Assembly: GCF_003386165.1 (NCBI RefSeq)
Contig: NZ_QRDV01000001.1
Location: 1,033,900-1,097,899 of the forward strand
DNA length: 64,000 bases
DNA from: Winogradskyella eximia
Lineage (GTDB): Bacteria > Bacteroidota > Bacteroidia > Flavobacteriales > Flavobacteriaceae
Direction of reading: 5' to 3'
The notes beneath the pieces were generated by a model, which ran no database searches, was not told the DNA's origin, and saw nothing but the letters and a program-made list of their open reading frames with translations. Positions 61,925-64,000 of the stretch are shown here, one piece after another (the first letter of the stretch is position 1; each line of letters opens with the position of its first letter). The translations under genes were made by a program, and so were the position numbers.

Positions 61925-64000
61925 ATGAAGACAAAATTACTTTTATTATTCGCTGTATTTAGCTTTTTTAATATACAAGCACAATGTGTATCCAGTTTTA
62001 ATCAAGGGACGCTTAGTCTTAGCCCAAATTATAGTTGTGGTCAGGGATTTATAGCCCAATGTGATGGAAATTTAGAATATGTTCAATTCTTTGCCGGATC
62101 TTCAGGTACAATTCCGGCTGGAACCCTAAAGATATTTTATGGTAATCAGGTAACTGGTTCACCAATATACACGCAATCGCATCCTGCTATTACAGTAAGT
62201 CAAGCTAACGATCCAATTAGAGTAGATATTACCGGTAATGTAAATGTGGTTAATAACGTACAATACACCTTTGAAATTAGAATTGATACCGTTGATATTA
62301 TGTTTGATCCTAATGGAGGATATACAAGTGGTACTTTTTTTCAAAGTGATAATGGAGTAACAGTTGAACAGCCTAATTTCGATTTAAATTTTGATGTGTC
62401 TATTCTAGAACCTTGCACAGTAAACTTGCCAGACGCAAACTTTAAAGCAGCACTTGTTGCAGACACTTCAATAAATACAGATAACGATACAGAGATTAGT
62501 TGTGATGAAGCTACTGCTTTTACGGGAACTATAATTGTTAATAATCAAAATATTTCAGACTTAACAGGTATAGAGGCATTTACTAATATTACAGGTTTAC
62601 GATGTGAATATAATGCCATAACGCTTTTAGATGTTTCTAATAATCCTAGTTTATCGGATTTTCGTTGTAATAATAATGCTTTAGAAGTCTTAAATATGGC
62701 AAGTGGAAACAATACGGCAATTACAGTTTTCACAGCAAGAAATAATGCGGATTTAACGTGTATACAGGTAGATGATGCAGCATACAGTACGTCTAATTGG
62801 GCAAATATAGATGCTGGAATCGCAAGTTTTAGTACAAATTGTAACTATCCTTGTACTGCAATAACAATACCTGACGCTAATTTTAAAGCTGCCTTAGTGG
62901 CAAATACAGCAATAAATACCAATACGGATTCAGAAATTAGTTGCACTGAAGCATTAGCTTTTACAGGAATTTTAGATGTTCAAAATCAATCTATCGCAGA
63001 TTTAACAGGTATAGAGGCTTTTACAAATATTATAGGGTTATTTTGTAATAATAATTCATTAACTACTTTAGATGTCACTAGTAACACCTCTTTAACTGCT
63101 TTAAGATGTCTTGATAATTCCTTAACGAGTTTAAATGTCGCTAATGGAAACAATGTGAATTTCGTTCAATTTAATGCACTTAACAACCAAGATTTAACTT
63201 GTATTCAAGTAGATGCTGGTTTTACACCACCAACAGCTTGGCAAAAAGACGGAACAGCAAATTATAGCGATAACTGTAATGTAGCACCTTGCATAGTAAC
63301 TATTCCAGACGCAAACTTTAAAGCAATACTTGTAGCAGATACAGCAATAAACACAAACGGTAATGCAGAGATTGAGTGTAGTGAAGCTAGTAATTTTACA
63401 GAGTCTATAAATTGTGCTAATAGTTCTATTTCAGATTTAACAGGTATAGAGGCATTTACAGCTTTAAAATGGCTTTACTGTTTTAATAATACAATAAGTA
63501 GTATAGATGTTTCTCAAAATGTAGCTCTAATAACATTAAGCTGCGGAGATAATGCTTTAAGTAGTTTAGATGTTTCACAAAATCCGGACTTATTAATCCT
63601 TGGTTGCTCAAATAATTTATTAACAAGTTTAAATGTAGCCAATGGAAATAATGCTAATACTATTGATGCTTATTTTGAAGCAACAGGAAACCCTAACTTA
63701 ACCTGTATTCAGGTAGATAACGCTACGTATAGTACAAACAATTGGACAAACGTTGACACGCAAACAAGTTTTAGCACTAATTGCACACTAAGCGTAGATG
63801 AATTTAATATAAATTCAGTCTCATTACATCCAAACCCAACAACTTCAATTTTAAATATAGAAATGACTCAGAGTTTAAAACAAGCAAGTGTCTATTCTAT
63901 GTTAGGTAAAGAAGTATTAAAATCTGAAAATAAAAAGCTAGATGTTTCTAGCTTAGAAAATGGTGTCTTTTTAATTAAAATTGAAGACGAAAACGGAAAT
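61925..64000 (+). CDS. T9SS-secreted leucine-rich-repeat surface protein, copy 2 (end cut by window)
   Basis: Start ATG at 61925-61927; 692 codons run in frame to the window end, and comparison with copy 1 says only about nine residues are missing. Signal peptide (MKTKLLLLFAVFSFFNIQAQ), a beta-rich N-terminal domain (about 21-160, CVSSFNQGTLSLSPNYSC) different from copy 1, then three modules beginning at residues 163, 309 and 455 (PCTVNLPDANFKAALVAD, PCTAITIPDANFKAALVAN, PCIVTIPDANFKAILVAD), each followed by short leucine-rich units and a closing ANGNN / LTCIQVD segment. A T9SS sorting domain almost identical to that of copy 1 ends it. Confidence 0.88.
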   Translation, partial: MKTKLLLLFAVFSFFNIQAQCVSSFNQGTLSLSPNYSCGQGFIAQCDGNLEYVQFFAGSSGTIPAGTLKIFYGNQVTGSPIYTQSHPAITVSQANDPIRVDITGNVNVVNNVQYTFEIRIDTVDIMFDPNGGYTSGTFFQSDNGVTVEQPNFDLNFDVSILEPCTVNLPDANFKAALVADTSINTDNDTEISCDEATAFTGTIIVNNQNISDLTGIEAFTNITGLRCEYNAITLLDVSNNPSLSDFRCNNNALEVLNMASGNNTAITVFTARNNADLTCIQVDDAAYSTSNWANIDAGIASFSTNCNYPCTAITIPDANFKAALVANTAINTNTDSEISCTEALAFTGILDVQNQSIADLTGIEAFTNIIGLFCNNNSLTTLDVTSNTSLTALRCLDNSLTSLNVANGNNVNFVQFNALNNQDLTCIQVDAGFTPPTAWQKDGTANYSDNCNVAPCIVTIPDANFKAILVADTAINTNGNAEIECSEASNFTESINCANSSISDLTGIEAFTALKWLYCFNNTISSIDVSQNVALITLSCGDNALSSLDVSQNPDLLILGCSNNLLTSLNVANGNNANTIDAYFEATGNPNLTCIQVDNATYSTNNWTNVDTQTSFSTNCTLSVDEFNINSVSLHPNPTTSILNIEMTQSLKQASVYSMLGKEVLKSENKKLDVSSLENGVFLIKIEDENGN
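62411..63780 (+). repeat. Three direct module repeats within the second repeat protein
   Basis: Modules start at 62411, 62849 and 63287, exactly 438 bases apart for the first two steps. Each opens with Pro-Cys and an NFKA motif, runs through DLTGIEAF, and closes with LTCIQVD. A single copy lies in the first gene at 60715. Confidence 0.8.
63789..64000 (+). repeat. Sorting-domain repeat, copy 2
   Basis: Partner of 61526-61737; continues past the window end. Confidence 0.9.

Overview
The window looks like chromosomal DNA of a marine member of the Flavobacteriaceae (Bacteroidota). The evidence is strong AT richness, many TAnnTTTG -7 promoter elements, few Shine-Dalgarno sites, type IX secretion system (T9SS) parts and cargo with C-terminal sorting domains, a Na+-pumping NADH dehydrogenase (Nqr), and families typical of this group (TamL, DUF6029, DUF6090, DUF5103 plug, two-component propeller kinases). 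The genus cannot be fixed from the sequence alone. No rRNA, tRNA, CRISPR array, IS element or prophage is visible.

Layout. 0-15 kb is mostly minus-strand housekeeping: the primary sigma factor (cut by the window edge), a family 2 glycosyltransferase, the rpsO-pnp pair with leader hairpins, accD, fbaA, the outer-membrane assembly protein TamL, an rRNA/tRNA methyltransferase (the one plus-strand gene of that group), and porT-ubiE. A PAS histidine kinase lies among them. 15-19.4 kb (+) holds the potassium transporter trkA-trkH, then four very small membrane-protein genes, two of them tandem paralogues. 19.4-22.6 kb has an aminotransferase, a fatty acid desaturase and rsmG. 22.6-30.7 kb is an exported/redox block: T9SS cargo proteins, two Omp28-type CxxC proteins, a TlpA thioredoxin, a DUF6029 beta-barrel and a secreted lipase-like protein. 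30.8-34.6 kb has pruA, apaG and the T9SS plug protein.

34.7-40.9 kb is a complete nqrABCDEF operon. The flavinyl transferase ApbE that would attach FMN to NqrB and NqrC is about 13 kb downstream. 41-48 kb (-) is an accessory block: an exported cupin, a frameshifted DUF6090 relic, an amino-acid permease, an exported RidA-like protein without the usual catalytic arginine, a DUF885 metallopeptidase-like protein, and then a DUF2306 membrane protein, a small helical protein and an SDR epimerase.

48-64 kb (+) is a sensory/surface block. It holds two large two-component propeller kinases, both starting with TTG. One is followed by a LuxR-type regulator and the other by a LytTR-type regulator. Two 18-bp palindromes flank the first kinase gene. 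The block ends with two recently duplicated T9SS-secreted leucine-rich-repeat proteins whose upstream leaders and sorting domains are almost identical in DNA sequence; the second is cut by the window end.

The most unusual items are the matching palindromes around the propeller kinase, the duplicated repeat-rich surface genes, the tandem tail-anchored small proteins beside the potassium transporter, the exported RidA/cupin/peptidase block with a decaying DUF6090 gene, and AccD with none of its zinc-ribbon cysteines.
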